Shown here: piece by piece, positions 27,260-34,783 of the stretch | Numbering within the stretch: position 1 is the first letter of the stretch | How the letters are laid out: the number at the start of each line of letters is the position of its first letter | Assembly (NCBI RefSeq): GCF_021474405.1 | Contig: NZ_JAKEIO010000014.1 | Span: forward strand, 20,673-84,672 | Direction of reading: 5' to 3' | Length of the DNA: 64,000 nucleotides | Source of the DNA: [Streptosporangium] indianense | GTDB lineage: Bacteria > Actinomycetota > Actinomycetes > Streptomycetales > Streptomycetaceae | Translations under genes and position numbers: made by a program | The notes under the pieces: model-generated | Databases searched by the model: none | The model's input: the letters and a program-made list of their open reading frames with translations, nothing else | What the model was told of the DNA's origin: nothing

Positions 27260-27284
27260 GCGCCGCCCTGCCTCAAGGGCGCGC
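27260..27284 (+). promoter_or_regulatory. Hairpin between leader peptide and cysA (candidate attenuator)
   Basis: A 6-bp stem CGCCCT/AGGGCG with a 6-nt loop is extended by three more pairs beyond a single bulged C. It lies between the leader-peptide stop and the cysA ribosome-binding site. A further GC-rich palindrome, CGCGCCGGCGCG, lies around 27213-27224. Either could form alternative structures depending on ribosome position. Confidence 0.45.
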
Positions 27285-27333
27285 CCTGCAGACCTCGCAC
27301 GCCCCGCCGTAACTGCCCCGGAGGAGAAGAAGC

Positions 27334-28179
27334 ATGAGCCGCAACGACGTCCTGGTTGACGCCGACTGGCTCCAGGAGCACCTGGACGACCCGACCATCG
27401 CCATCGTCGAGGTGGACGAGGACACGTCCGCCTACGAGAAGAACCACATCCGCAACGCCATCCGGATCGACTGGACGCAGGACCTCCAGGACCCGGTCCG
27501 CCGTGACTTCGTCGACCAGGAGGGCTTCGAGAAGCTCCTGTCCGACAAGGGCATCGGCAACGACCACACCGTGGTCCTCTACGGCGGCAACAACAACTGG
27601 TTCGCCTCGTACGCCTACTGGTACTTCAAGCTGTACGGCCACGAGAGCGTCAAGCTCCTCGACGGCGGCCGCAAGAAGTGGGAGCTCGACGCCCGCGAGC
27701 TGGTCGGCGGTGACGAGGTGCCCGAGCGCCCGAAGACGGACTACAAGGCCAAGGCCCAGGACACCTCCATCCGTGCCTTCCGCGACGACGTCGTCGCCGC
27801 CATCGGCTCGCAGAACCTCGTCGACGTGCGGTCGCCCGACGAGTTCTCCGGCAAGCTGCTCGCCCCGGCCCACCTGCCGCAGGAGCAGTCCCAGCGCCCC
27901 GGCCACGTGCCGAGCGCCCGCAACATCCCGTGGTCCAAGAACGCCAACGACGACGGCACCTTCAAGTCGGACGAGGAGCTCAAGGCCCTCTACGAGGAGG
28001 AGAGCGTCGACCTGGCGAAGGACACCATCGCCTACTGCCGCATCGGTGAGCGCTCCGCGCTCACCTGGTTCGTGCTGCACGAGCTCCTCGGCGTGCAGAA
28101 CGTCAAGAACTACGACGGCTCCTGGACCGAGTACGGCTCCCTCGTGGGCGTGCCGATCGAGCTCGGCGCCAACAAGTAA
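27334..28179 (+). CDS. cysA: Thiosulfate sulfurtransferase (rhodanese)
   Basis: A 281-residue tandem rhodanese that transfers sulfane sulfur from thiosulfate or a similar donor. The N-terminal inactive domain includes VDADWLQEHL and YEKNHIRNAIRIDW; the C-terminal domain has VDVRSPDEFSGKL and GHVPSARNIPW, with the active-site loop AYCRIGERSALTW holding Cys235. GGAGGAG precedes the ATG at good spacing. The DUF1416 gene follows after 39 nt and the pair ends in a strong terminator. The linked pair corresponds to cysA2-sseC2 of M. tuberculosis (from memory). An upstream Cys leader peptide suggests control by cysteine supply. Confidence 0.95.
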   Translation: MSRNDVLVDADWLQEHLDDPTIAIVEVDEDTSAYEKNHIRNAIRIDWTQDLQDPVRRDFVDQEGFEKLLSDKGIGNDHTVVLYGGNNNWFASYAYWYFKLYGHESVKLLDGGRKKWELDARELVGGDEVPERPKTDYKAKAQDTSIRAFRDDVVAAIGSQNLVDVRSPDEFSGKLLAPAHLPQEQSQRPGHVPSARNIPWSKNANDDGTFKSDEELKALYEEESVDLAKDTIAYCRIGERSALTWFVLHELLGVQNVKNYDGSWTEYGSLVGVPIELGANK

Positions 28180-28218
28180 GCAACCCCCACCGACCTTTTC
28201 AGACTTCAGGAGTACGAC

Positions 28219-28506
28219 ATGTGCGGTGCGAAGGCCGGCGGCCCCGACGCCTCGACGATCAAGCCCGGTGAGACCACCATCCAGGGTCAGGTGACCAAGG
28301 ACGGCGAGCCCGTGGTGGGCTACGTCCGTCTGCTGGACTCGACCGGCGAGTTCACGGCCGAGGTGCCGACCTCGGCGACCGGACAGTTCCGCTTCTACGC
28401 GGCCGAGGGCACCTGGACCGTCCGTGCCCTCGTGCCCGGCGCCACCGCCGACCGCACGGTCGTCGCCCAGCAGGGCGGCCTGGCGGAGGTCGCGATCGCC
28501 GTCTGA
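28219..28506 (+). CDS. DUF1416 protein (SseC-like)
   Basis: A 95-residue protein starting MCGAKAGG with a cysteine at position 2, then a transthyretin-like beta fold (TIQGQVTKDGEPVVGYVRLL, GQFRFYAAEGTWTVRAL). Members are nearly always encoded after the rhodanese gene, as here, and probably act with it in sulfur transfer; the biochemical role is not established. AGGAG precedes the ATG. The gene is followed at once by the terminator at 28521. Confidence 0.92.
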   Translation: MCGAKAGGPDASTIKPGETTIQGQVTKDGEPVVGYVRLLDSTGEFTAEVPTSATGQFRFYAAEGTWTVRALVPGATADRTVVAQQGGLAEVAIAV

Positions 28507-28520
28507 CGGCGACCGGATGG

Positions 28521-28567
28521 CGAAGGGCCGCACCCCTCGGGTTGGACACCTGGGGTGCGGCCCTTCG
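28521..28567 (+). terminator. Strong terminator of the cysA operon
   Basis: A perfect 16-bp stem (28521-28536, arm CGAAGGGCCGCACCCC, pairing with 28552-28567) encloses a 15-nt loop. It starts 14 nt after the DUF1416 stop and lies before the next promoter. Confidence 0.93.
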
Positions 28568-28592
28568 GCCTGCCCGGACCTACGCTGGACGT

Positions 28593-28853
28593 ATGTACGC
28601 ACGGCGGCGTCACACGTACTTCGCGATGATGGGCCTCTGCATCGGCCTCTTCGTGCTGGCCTGGGGTGTCGTGCGGCTGTGGTCCGTTCCCGTCGCCGTC
28701 GGGATGTGCGTGGTCGCCATGGTCATCCCGCCCGTGGCGGCCATGGTCGCGAACCGGCGCGGCCCCGAGGACCGGTGGTGGGACGACCCCTCCGGGGACC
28801 CCCAGTCCGACGAGTGGTGGGACGAGCTGGACGGCAAGAAGCGCCCGCACTGA
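28593..28853 (+). CDS. DUF3099 membrane protein
   Basis: An 86-residue protein with two membrane helices (about residues 10-28 and 33-52) and an acidic, Trp-rich cytoplasmic tail (DRWWDDPSGD, DEWWDEL). The pattern MYARRRHTYF followed by two helices is typical of DUF3099, a conserved actinobacterial family of unknown role. TACGCT sits 6 nt before the ATG, so the mRNA is likely leaderless. Confidence 0.9.
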   Translation: MYARRRHTYFAMMGLCIGLFVLAWGVVRLWSVPVAVGMCVVAMVIPPVAAMVANRRGPEDRWWDDPSGDPQSDEWWDELDGKKRPH

Positions 28854-28890
28854 ACGGCGTCTTCCTGCCCGCCCGGGGTATCCCGGCCCC

Positions 28891-29265
28891 ATGAGACTGA
28901 CAGCGGCGGTGCTGGACGCCCCGGACGCCCGGGAGCTCGCGGACTTCTACCTGCGGCTGCTGCCGGGCTGGGAGGTCCGGCCGGGCGAGGACGGCCCCGA
29001 CTGGGTGCACATCCGGCCCCCGGACGGCGGCACGGGGCTGTCCTTCCAGACCGAGCCCGCGTACGGGCCGCCCGTCTGGCCGAGCGGTCCGGGCCGGCAG
29101 CAGATGATGATCCACCTCGACCTAGAGGTCGACGACCTGGAGCGGGAGACCGCCCGGGCCGTCGCCGAGGGCGCTCGGCTCGCGCCGTTCCAGCCGCAGG
29201 ACCACGTCCGGGTGCTGCTGGACCCGGCAGGGCACCCGTTCTGCCTGTACACGGAGTCTCAGTAG
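28891..29265 (+). CDS. Glyoxalase/VOC-family protein
   Basis: A 124-residue protein with the VOC fold: VLDAPDARELADFYLRLLPGWEV at the start of the first beta-alpha-beta3 module and MMIHLDLEVDDLERETARAV at the second, ending LLDPAGHPFCLYTESQ. Such proteins act on small molecules using a metal or simply bind them; the substrate is unknown. It overlaps the convergent DsrE-family gene by 7 nt. Confidence 0.88.
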   Translation: MRLTAAVLDAPDARELADFYLRLLPGWEVRPGEDGPDWVHIRPPDGGTGLSFQTEPAYGPPVWPSGPGRQQMMIHLDLEVDDLERETARAVAEGARLAPFQPQDHVRVLLDPAGHPFCLYTESQ

Positions 29266-29621
29266 ACGAGCGCCTGCGTCTCGTCCGCCATCGCCTCCTG
29301 GACGAAGACCTGCGCGCCCGCGATGCGCACGCCCTTGATGACGTCCTGCTCCGTGATGTCGCGGCGGGCCGCGCACTGCGTGCACAGGGTGACCCGGCCG
29401 CCCGCGAGGAGGGAGTCCAGCAGGTCGGGCAGGGGAGCCGCGTGCGGCAGCTCGAACTCGGCGGCCCGGCCCGGCAGGGCGAACCAGGCGGACTCGCCGG
29501 TCAGCCACAGGGAGACGTCGACGCCGCTGGCGACGGCCACCGCCGCCACCGTGAACGCCTGGGAGCACCGCTCGGGGGCGTCGGCCCCCGCCGTCACCTT
29601 GATCACCAGCTTCTTCGCCAT
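29259..29621 (-). CDS. DsrE-family protein
   Basis: A 120-residue protein (AKKLVIKVTAGADAPERCSQAF, then VTLCTQCAARRDITEQD) with the alpha/beta layout of DsrE/YchN proteins. The CTQCAARR motif supplies two cysteines that could carry sulfur. ATG 29621 is used; upstream in-frame codons have poor codon bias. Its location among sulfur genes is notable but no partner is known. It converges on the VOC gene. Confidence 0.85.
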   Translation of the reverse strand: MAKKLVIKVTAGADAPERCSQAFTVAAVAVASGVDVSLWLTGESAWFALPGRAAEFELPHAAPLPDLLDSLLAGGRVTLCTQCAARRDITEQDVIKGVRIAGAQVFVQEAMADETQALVY

Positions 29622-29719
29622 AGCCGGAAGCCTAGTCCGGAATCGAAGTGCCGAAGGGGCCCGCGTAAGCTGGCCTCCGGCCCTGTGCACCCATTCGCAC
29701 CCCGCTCAAGGAGCACCCC

Positions 29720-29818
29720 GTGGAGATCTTCTTCGAAATCCTGTTGGTCCTGGTCGCCGTCGGCGTCCTCGCCTTCGCCGGACTGACCGTGAAGAAGCTG
29801 TACCAGGGCCAGCGCTGA
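29720..29818 (+). CDS. 32-residue single-helix membrane microprotein
   Basis: GTG at 29720 with AAGGAG eight nucleotides upstream opens a 32-codon frame, VEIFFEILLVLVAVGVLAF then a short basic tail KKLYQGQR. One membrane helix covers residues 4-24. Codon use is streptomycete (nearly every third base G or C), and the nitrobindin-like gene starts 21 nt after its stop, so they are probably co-transcribed. A TAAGCT -10-like box lies about 55 nt upstream. The function is unknown. Confidence 0.72.
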   Translation: MEIFFEILLVLVAVGVLAFAGLTVKKLYQGQR

Positions 29819-29838
29819 CCCACGTCTAGGAAGTTCCC

Positions 29839-30414
29839 ATGATCGAGATCCCGTCCGACCTCCACAAGGACCTCGTCCCGCTCGCCTTCCTGCTCGGCAA
29901 CTGGGCGGGCGCCGGCGTGCACGACTTCCCCGGCTCCGAGAAGTGCAACTTCGGGCAGGAGGTCACCTTCACCCACGACGGCCGGGACTTCCTGGAGTAC
30001 CAGTCCCACAGCTGGGTCCTGGACAAGGACGGCAACAAGGTCCGCCCCCTGGAGTCCGAGCACGGCTACTGGCGGATCGACGCCGACCGCAAGGTCGAGG
30101 TGACGATGACCCGCGACGACGGCGTCATCGAGATCTGGTACGGCGAGCTGGCCGACAAGAAGCCGCAGATCGACCTCGTCACGGACGCGGTGGCCCGCAC
30201 GGCCGCCTCGCAGCCCTACACCGGCGGCAAGCGCCTGTACGGCTACGTCAAGAGCGACCTGATGTGGGTCGGCGAGAAGCAGACCCCCGAGGTCGAGCTG
30301 CGCCCCTACATGTCCGCCCACCTGAAGAAGGTCGTCACCCCGGAGGAGGTCGAGCGCTGGGCCAAGGCCCTGCCCGACGACATGCCGGACGACGGCATCG
30401 CCTTCTTCAAGTAG
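29839..30414 (+). CDS. Nitrobindin-like FABP/THAP4 heme-binding protein
   Basis: A 191-residue beta-barrel protein with the family signature G-x-W-x-G-x-G (LLGNWAGAGVHDFP, near residue 21) and a C-terminal histidine in SAHLKKVV that matches the proximal heme ligand position of nitrobindins. Such proteins bind ferric heme and isomerise peroxynitrite; the M. tuberculosis relative is Rv0813c (from memory). A good AGGAAG ribosome-binding site precedes the ATG. Transcribed with the 32-residue microprotein upstream; nur follows. Confidence 0.85.
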   Translation: MIEIPSDLHKDLVPLAFLLGNWAGAGVHDFPGSEKCNFGQEVTFTHDGRDFLEYQSHSWVLDKDGNKVRPLESEHGYWRIDADRKVEVTMTRDDGVIEIWYGELADKKPQIDLVTDAVARTAASQPYTGGKRLYGYVKSDLMWVGEKQTPEVELRPYMSAHLKKVVTPEEVERWAKALPDDMPDDGIAFFK

Positions 30415-30430
30415 TCCTAGACTCTTGGGT

Positions 30431-30868
30431 GTGGTGAGCACCGACTGGAAGAGCGATCTGCGGCAGCGCGGCTACCGGCTGACCCCGCAGCGGCAACTCG
30501 TGCTCGAAGCCGTGGACACCCTTGAGCACGCGACCCCCGACGACATCCTCGTGGAAGTGAGGAAGACGGCGTCGGGGGTCAACATTTCGACGGTGTACCG
30601 GACGCTGGAGCTCCTGGAGGAGCTCGGTCTGGTCAGTCACGCGCATCTGGGGCACGGGGCGCCGACCTACCACCTCGCGGACCGGCACCACCACATCCAC
30701 CTGGTGTGCCGGGACTGCCAGAACGTGATCGAGGCGGACGTCTCGGTGGCCGCCGAGTTCACGGCCAAGCTGCGCGAGACCTTCGGCTTCGACACCGACC
30801 TGAAGCACTTCGCGATCTTCGGCCGGTGCGAGGACTGCACGCTCAAGGCTTCAACTACCGAGTCGTAG
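30431..30868 (+). CDS. nur: Nickel-responsive Fur-family regulator Nur
   Basis: A 145-residue regulator controlling nickel uptake and the switch between nickel and iron superoxide dismutases. Started at GTG 30431, residues fall exactly on the known metal sites: Ni-site His33, His86, His88 and His90; M-site His70, His72 and His126. The winged helix is at 1-80 (RLTPQRQLVLEAV, STVYRTLELLEELG) and the C-terminal dimerisation domain holds CRDC at 93-96 and CEDC near the end. TAGACT lies 7 nt before the GTG (leaderless). No nickel gene adjoins, as in S. coelicolor. Confidence 0.96.
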   Translation: MVSTDWKSDLRQRGYRLTPQRQLVLEAVDTLEHATPDDILVEVRKTASGVNISTVYRTLELLEELGLVSHAHLGHGAPTYHLADRHHHIHLVCRDCQNVIEADVSVAAEFTAKLRETFGFDTDLKHFAIFGRCEDCTLKASTTES

Positions 30869-30878
30869 GCTTACCTGT

Positions 30879-31844
30879 ATGAAGAGCCCCCTGCTGACCC
30901 TGCCCGGCGCCGTCCCCGCCGAGGGCGTGGACGAAGGTGTCGCCGCCCACTACGGCGACCTGTTCCGTGAGCAGCGTGCCCTGGCCGACGGCACCGGATT
31001 CGTGGACCTCTCGCACCGCGGGGTCGTCGCCGTCACCGGCGAGGACCGGCTGGCCTGGCTGCACCTGCTGCTCACCCAGCACGTCAGCGACCTCCCGGCG
31101 GGCCGGGCGACCGAGGCGCTGATCCTCTCCGCGAACGGCCACATCGAGCACGCCCTGTACCTGGTCGACGACGGCGCGACGGTCTGGGCCCATGTGGAGC
31201 CGGGCACCCAGGAGGCGCTGGTCGCGTACCTGGAGTCGATGAAGTTCTTCTACAAGGTCGAGGTCGCCGACCGGACGGCGGACATCGCCGTCGTGCACCT
31301 CCCGGCCGGCTCCATCGCCGAGGTGCCGGACGGCGTCGTCGTACGGGAGACGCCGCACGGCCGGGACCTGTTCCTGCCGCGCGCCGATCTGGAGGCGTAC
31401 GCCGGGCAGGCCGGGCCGCCCGCCGGGCTCCTCGCCTACGAGGCGCTGCGCGTGGAGCAGCACCGGCCCCGGCTCGGCTTCGAGACCGACCACCGCACCA
31501 TCCCGCACGAGCTGGGCTGGATCGGCTCGGCGGTGCACCTGCAGAAGGGCTGCTACCGGGGGCAGGAGACGGTCGCCCGGGTGCAGAACCTGGGCAAGCC
31601 GCCGCGCCGGCTGGTCTTCCTGCACCTCGACGGCAGCGAGGTCCATCTGCCCGCGGCCGGGACGGAGCTCCGGCTCGCCGAGGACGGCCCCGACGGCCGC
31701 AAGATCGGCTTCATCACCACGTCCGCCCGTCACCACGAGCTGGGCCCGGTCGCCCTGGCCCTGGTGAAGCGGAACGTGGCGGTGGACGCCCCGCTGGTGG
31801 CCGGCGACACCGCCGCGGCCCAGGAAGTCGTCGTCGAGCCGTAG
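30879..31844 (+). CDS. ygfZ: YgfZ/GcvT-like folate-binding protein
   Basis: A 321-residue protein of the COG0354 group, which helps maintain or repair iron-sulfur enzymes through a folate-dependent step. The N-terminal and middle parts resemble GcvT (FVDLSHRGVVAVTGEDRLAWLH), and the diagnostic K-G-C-Y-x-G-Q-E motif is present near residue 223 (KGCYRGQETVARV). TAGGCT overlaps the nur stop and lies 7 nt before the ATG, so it has its own leaderless start. It converges on dtd. Confidence 0.94.
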   Translation: MKSPLLTLPGAVPAEGVDEGVAAHYGDLFREQRALADGTGFVDLSHRGVVAVTGEDRLAWLHLLLTQHVSDLPAGRATEALILSANGHIEHALYLVDDGATVWAHVEPGTQEALVAYLESMKFFYKVEVADRTADIAVVHLPAGSIAEVPDGVVVRETPHGRDLFLPRADLEAYAGQAGPPAGLLAYEALRVEQHRPRLGFETDHRTIPHELGWIGSAVHLQKGCYRGQETVARVQNLGKPPRRLVFLHLDGSEVHLPAAGTELRLAEDGPDGRKIGFITTSARHHELGPVALALVKRNVAVDAPLVAGDTAAAQEVVVEP

Positions 31845-31863
31845 GACTTGTAGATCTTTCGGG

Positions 31864-32289
31864 TCAGATTTCGATCTGCACCGTGAACGGGCCGTCGTTC
31901 GTCAGGGATACCCTCATCGCCGCGCCGAAGCGGCCCGTGGCCACCGTCGCGCCCAGGGAGCGCAACTGGGCGACGACCTCGTCGACGAGGGGCTCGGCCA
32001 CGTCGCCGGGGGCGGCGGCGTTCCAGGTGGGGCGGCGGCCCTTGCGGGCGTCGCCGTAGAGGGTGAACTGGCTGATCACCAGGAGCGGTGCGTCGATGTC
32101 GCTGCACGACTTCTCGTCGTGCAGCATGCGGATCGACCAGAGCTTGCGGGCCAGCTGGGCCGCCTTCTCCTTGGTGTCGTCGTGGGTGACGCCGACGAGG
32201 ACGCACAGCCCCTCGCCCTCGATCGCACCCACGGTCTCGCCGTCCACGACGACGCTCGCGCCGTCCACCCTCTGCACCACTGCTCGCAT
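31864..32289 (-). CDS. dtd: D-aminoacyl-tRNA deacylase
   Basis: A 141-residue enzyme that hydrolyses D-amino acids wrongly attached to tRNA. Both Dtd motifs are present: ISQFTLYGD near residue 75 and [10 protein letters not shown] at the C-terminus, where the cis Gly-Pro reaches the partner subunit. It starts at ATG 32289 ([13 protein letters not shown]), the usual start of the family, rather than at the longer upstream frame. It is transcribed divergently from rsiG. Confidence 0.96.
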   Translation of the reverse strand: MRAVVQRVDGASVVVDGETVGAIEGEGLCVLVGVTHDDTKEKAAQLARKLWSIRMLHDEKSCSDIDAPLLVISQFTLYGDARKGRRPTWNAAAPGDVAEPLVDEVVAQLRSLGATVATGRFGAAMRVSLTNDGPFTVQIEI

Positions 32290-32455
32290 ACGTCCATCAT
32301 GCAGGGCGGTGACATCCACGCCTCGTGCGGTCGGCGGATGGCCCGAAAGGGTGGTTTGCACGGACGCCAACAGCCCCTGCACGGCCGTATTTTGCCGCTA
32401 TACCGCCCAACTGGGGTCTATCGGGGGCACTCGTTGCCATAGCGGCCACTTGGGG

Positions 32456-32471
32456 TGGCACGATGCTTGCA
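32456..32471 (+). promoter_or_regulatory. Sigma54-like -24/-12 sequence upstream of rsiG
   Basis: TGGCACGATGCTTGCA exactly matches the sigma54 consensus TGGCACG-N4-TTGCW, ending 29 nt before the rsiG ATG, a normal distance for a promoter. Streptomyces lacks RpoN, so either this is chance or a different protein reads it. TGCCA at 32435-32439 makes an inverted repeat with TGGCA, so a dimeric regulator is a realistic alternative. Confidence 0.35.
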
Positions 32472-32500
32472 CACACCGGTCGAGGGGACGGTCGAGGCAC

Positions 32501-33151
32501 ATGAGCACATCAAGCACCGGGCAGCAGCAGGCGGCTGTCCGGTCGACGTACACGGGGATGGGTGCGTCCACGGGGAGGGGCACGTCGGAGTACCACCGGC
32601 CGCCCACACAGCGCACGGACAGCCCGCGGCTGCCCTCGGACCGCTCCGCGCCCGAACTGCCCGCGCTGAGCCTGCCCGAGCTGCGCACGCTGCGCCGCGA
32701 GGCCCAGCGCGACGAGGCGGACCTCAGCTACCTGCGGCGGCTGCTCCAGGGGCGGATCGACATCCTGCGCGCGGAGGTCGCCCGGCGCACCCCGGCAGGA
32801 GATGCCTCCGCCACCGCGCCGGAGGAGGGGTCGGTGGTGGAGCGGCTGGCGGAGATCCTGCGGGACGACCCGGCCCGGCACCGCTCCTCGGCCCGTCACG
32901 TCACGCTGAGCACCCCCCAGGGCGAGGAGTACCGGCGGCTGGCCGCCGAGATGCTCGCCGAGGTCGAGCTGTCCGACCTCGACGCGCGCACGGACCTGGA
33001 GCTGAACACGGCGATGGGGCGGCTGGAGCGCCACGAGCAGCAGGTGTCCCGGCGCCGCCGGCGGCTCCAGCGCACCGCCGACGAGTGCAGCTCAGAGATC
33101 GCCCGCCGCTACCGCGAAGGGGAGGCCCACGTCGACGACCTGCTGGTGTGA
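32501..33151 (+). CDS. rsiG: RsiG, c-di-GMP-dependent anti-sigma factor for WhiG
   Basis: A 216-residue protein. In S. venezuelae RsiG, armed with a c-di-GMP dimer, sequesters the sporulation sigma factor WhiG; when c-di-GMP falls, spore formation starts. The E-x3-S-x2-R-x3-Q-x3-D motif that binds c-di-GMP occurs twice: E72-S76-R79-Q83-D87 in the first helix and E179-S183-R186-Q190-D194 in the second. Residues 55-100 and 140-200 form the antiparallel coiled coil, and a disordered Ser/Thr/Pro tail covers 1-50. The whiG gene is elsewhere. The dtd gene is divergent on the left. Confidence 0.95.
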   Translation: MSTSSTGQQQAAVRSTYTGMGASTGRGTSEYHRPPTQRTDSPRLPSDRSAPELPALSLPELRTLRREAQRDEADLSYLRRLLQGRIDILRAEVARRTPAGDASATAPEEGSVVERLAEILRDDPARHRSSARHVTLSTPQGEEYRRLAAEMLAEVELSDLDARTDLELNTAMGRLERHEQQVSRRRRRLQRTADECSSEIARRYREGEAHVDDLLV

Positions 33152-33228
33152 GGCGCTCGGGGCCCGGGGGAGGGCCGGCGGCACGATATTCGGACGACAC
33201 CGGCCGGCCCTCCGCCTAGCGTGAATCC

Positions 33229-34494
33229 ATGACCTCCGTGCCCCGCGCCGACGACATCGAGATACGTCCGATCGCCGAAGCCGAGTTCGCCGACTGGCTG
33301 CGCGCCGTGAACACCGGCTTCCTGCGGGCGCCGGCCCCCTCCGAGGAGGAGATCGAGGGCCGGCGGCGCGGGCGGTTCATCGAGGGTCGCTACCTCGGAG
33401 CCTTCGACCAGGGCAGGTGTGTGGCGACCTTCCGCTCCTTCGACCAGGAGCTCACGGCCGTGGGCGGCGCCGTCGTCCCGGCCGACGCCGTCTCGGGCGT
33501 CACCGTCACCGCCACCCACCGCCGCCGCGGACTGCTCAGCCGCATGATGGCGCGGGACCTGGCGGCCGCCAAGGACCGCGGGGACGTCGTCGCGACGCTG
33601 ATCGCCGCGGAGTACCCGATCTACGGCCGGTACGGCTTCGGGCCGGCGACCTCGATGGCGGAGTGGACCGTCGACGTGCCGCGCACGGGCCTGGACGCCC
33701 GGTGGGCGGGCCCGGCGGACGGCGGGCGGATCGACCTGGTGGACGGCGAGGACGTCCGCAAGCTCGGCCCCGAGCTGCACGAGCGGCTGCGCCGCGGCCA
33801 GCCCGGCGCCATCGACCGCGACGCCTTCTGGTGGAAGGCCAACACCGGGGCCCTGCGCTGGGACCCGACGTGGAAGCAGCCCTTCTTCGCCGTGTACCGC
33901 TCGGCGTCCGGTGAGGTCGAGGGCATGGCCGCGTACGAGGTGGACGACAACTGGGGCGACGCCAAGCAGCCGTTGAACACGGCGACCGTGACATGGCTGA
34001 TCGGCACGACACCGGCCGCGGAACGGGCACTGTGGGAGTACCTGTGCTCCATCGACTGGGTGGTGCGCGTGAAGAGCGGCTGGCGGGCACCCGACGACCT
34101 GCTCCCGCACCTCCTCCCCGACCCCAGGGCGGCCCGCATCACCACGCTCGCCGACTGGCTGTGGGTGCGTGTCCTGGACGTCGAGCGGGCGCTCGAGGCG
34201 CGGACGTACGAGGGTCAGGGGGCGCTGGTGCTGGAGGTCGCCGGCGTGGACGGACTGACCGGCGGGCGCTACCGGCTGGAGGCGTCGCCCGAGGGGGCGT
34301 CCTGCACGCCCACCACGCGGAGCGCGGAACTCGCACTGGGGCTGGGCGAGTTGGCGGCGCTGTGGCTCGGGGACGAGTCGGTGGTGCGGCTGGCGGCGCT
34401 GGGGCGGGTGCGGGAGGAGCGAGTGGGCGCCGCCCGGAAGGCCGACGCCCTGCTGCGTACGTCCAGGCGGCCTTGGTGCCCGGACATGTTCTGA
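33229..34494 (+). CDS. Eis-like GNAT acetyltransferase with sterol-carrier-like C-terminus
   Basis: A 421-residue protein of the enhanced-intracellular-survival type: an N-terminal GNAT domain ([18 protein letters not shown] is the acetyl-CoA loop near residue 90), a second GNAT-like domain, and a C-terminal SCP2-like domain ending in a free carboxylate, PWCPDMF, as in Eis, where that terminus takes part in catalysis. Eis enzymes acetylate aminoglycosides or protein lysines; the substrate here is unknown. TAGCGT stands 6 nt before the ATG (leaderless). Confidence 0.92.
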   Translation: MTSVPRADDIEIRPIAEAEFADWLRAVNTGFLRAPAPSEEEIEGRRRGRFIEGRYLGAFDQGRCVATFRSFDQELTAVGGAVVPADAVSGVTVTATHRRRGLLSRMMARDLAAAKDRGDVVATLIAAEYPIYGRYGFGPATSMAEWTVDVPRTGLDARWAGPADGGRIDLVDGEDVRKLGPELHERLRRGQPGAIDRDAFWWKANTGALRWDPTWKQPFFAVYRSASGEVEGMAAYEVDDNWGDAKQPLNTATVTWLIGTTPAAERALWEYLCSIDWVVRVKSGWRAPDDLLPHLLPDPRAARITTLADWLWVRVLDVERALEARTYEGQGALVLEVAGVDGLTGGRYRLEASPEGASCTPTTRSAELALGLGELAALWLGDESVVRLAALGRVREERVGAARKADALLRTSRRPWCPDMF

Positions 34495-34680
34495 GCCGCT
34501 CCCTCCTGCCGGGGTGCCGGCGGTGGCCGCTGGTGTGCTGGGGCCCGCATCCGTAGCGAGCTGTTCAGTTGTGGGTGCCGTGCGGCCGTGCCGGCCGGGC
34601 GGGCGGGACTCCCGGCTCCCCTCCGGAAGGGAGTCCTCTGGCGGGTGGCCAACCTCCTTGAAGGGGTGACCATGTTCCCC

Positions 34681-34697
34681 AAGTTGGCTACCAACTT
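34681..34697. promoter_or_regulatory. Palindrome AAGTTGG-N3-CCAACTT upstream of devE
   Basis: A perfect 7-3-7 inverted repeat about 90 nt before the devE start. The same core (AGTTGG-N3-CCAACT) recurs in the devE/devA intergenic region at 35975-35989, so a shared regulator, most simply DevA or DevE, probably binds both. The rest of 34495-34780 shows GC-rich sequence without other clear signals. Confidence 0.72.
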
Positions 34698-34783
34698 CAC
34701 AGTACTTATCTCCGCAGGGAAGCGGCTCATAACCATCTTCCGGTGAACTGCCTAAAGATGGCGGGAAGTTGTACTGTGCCGGT

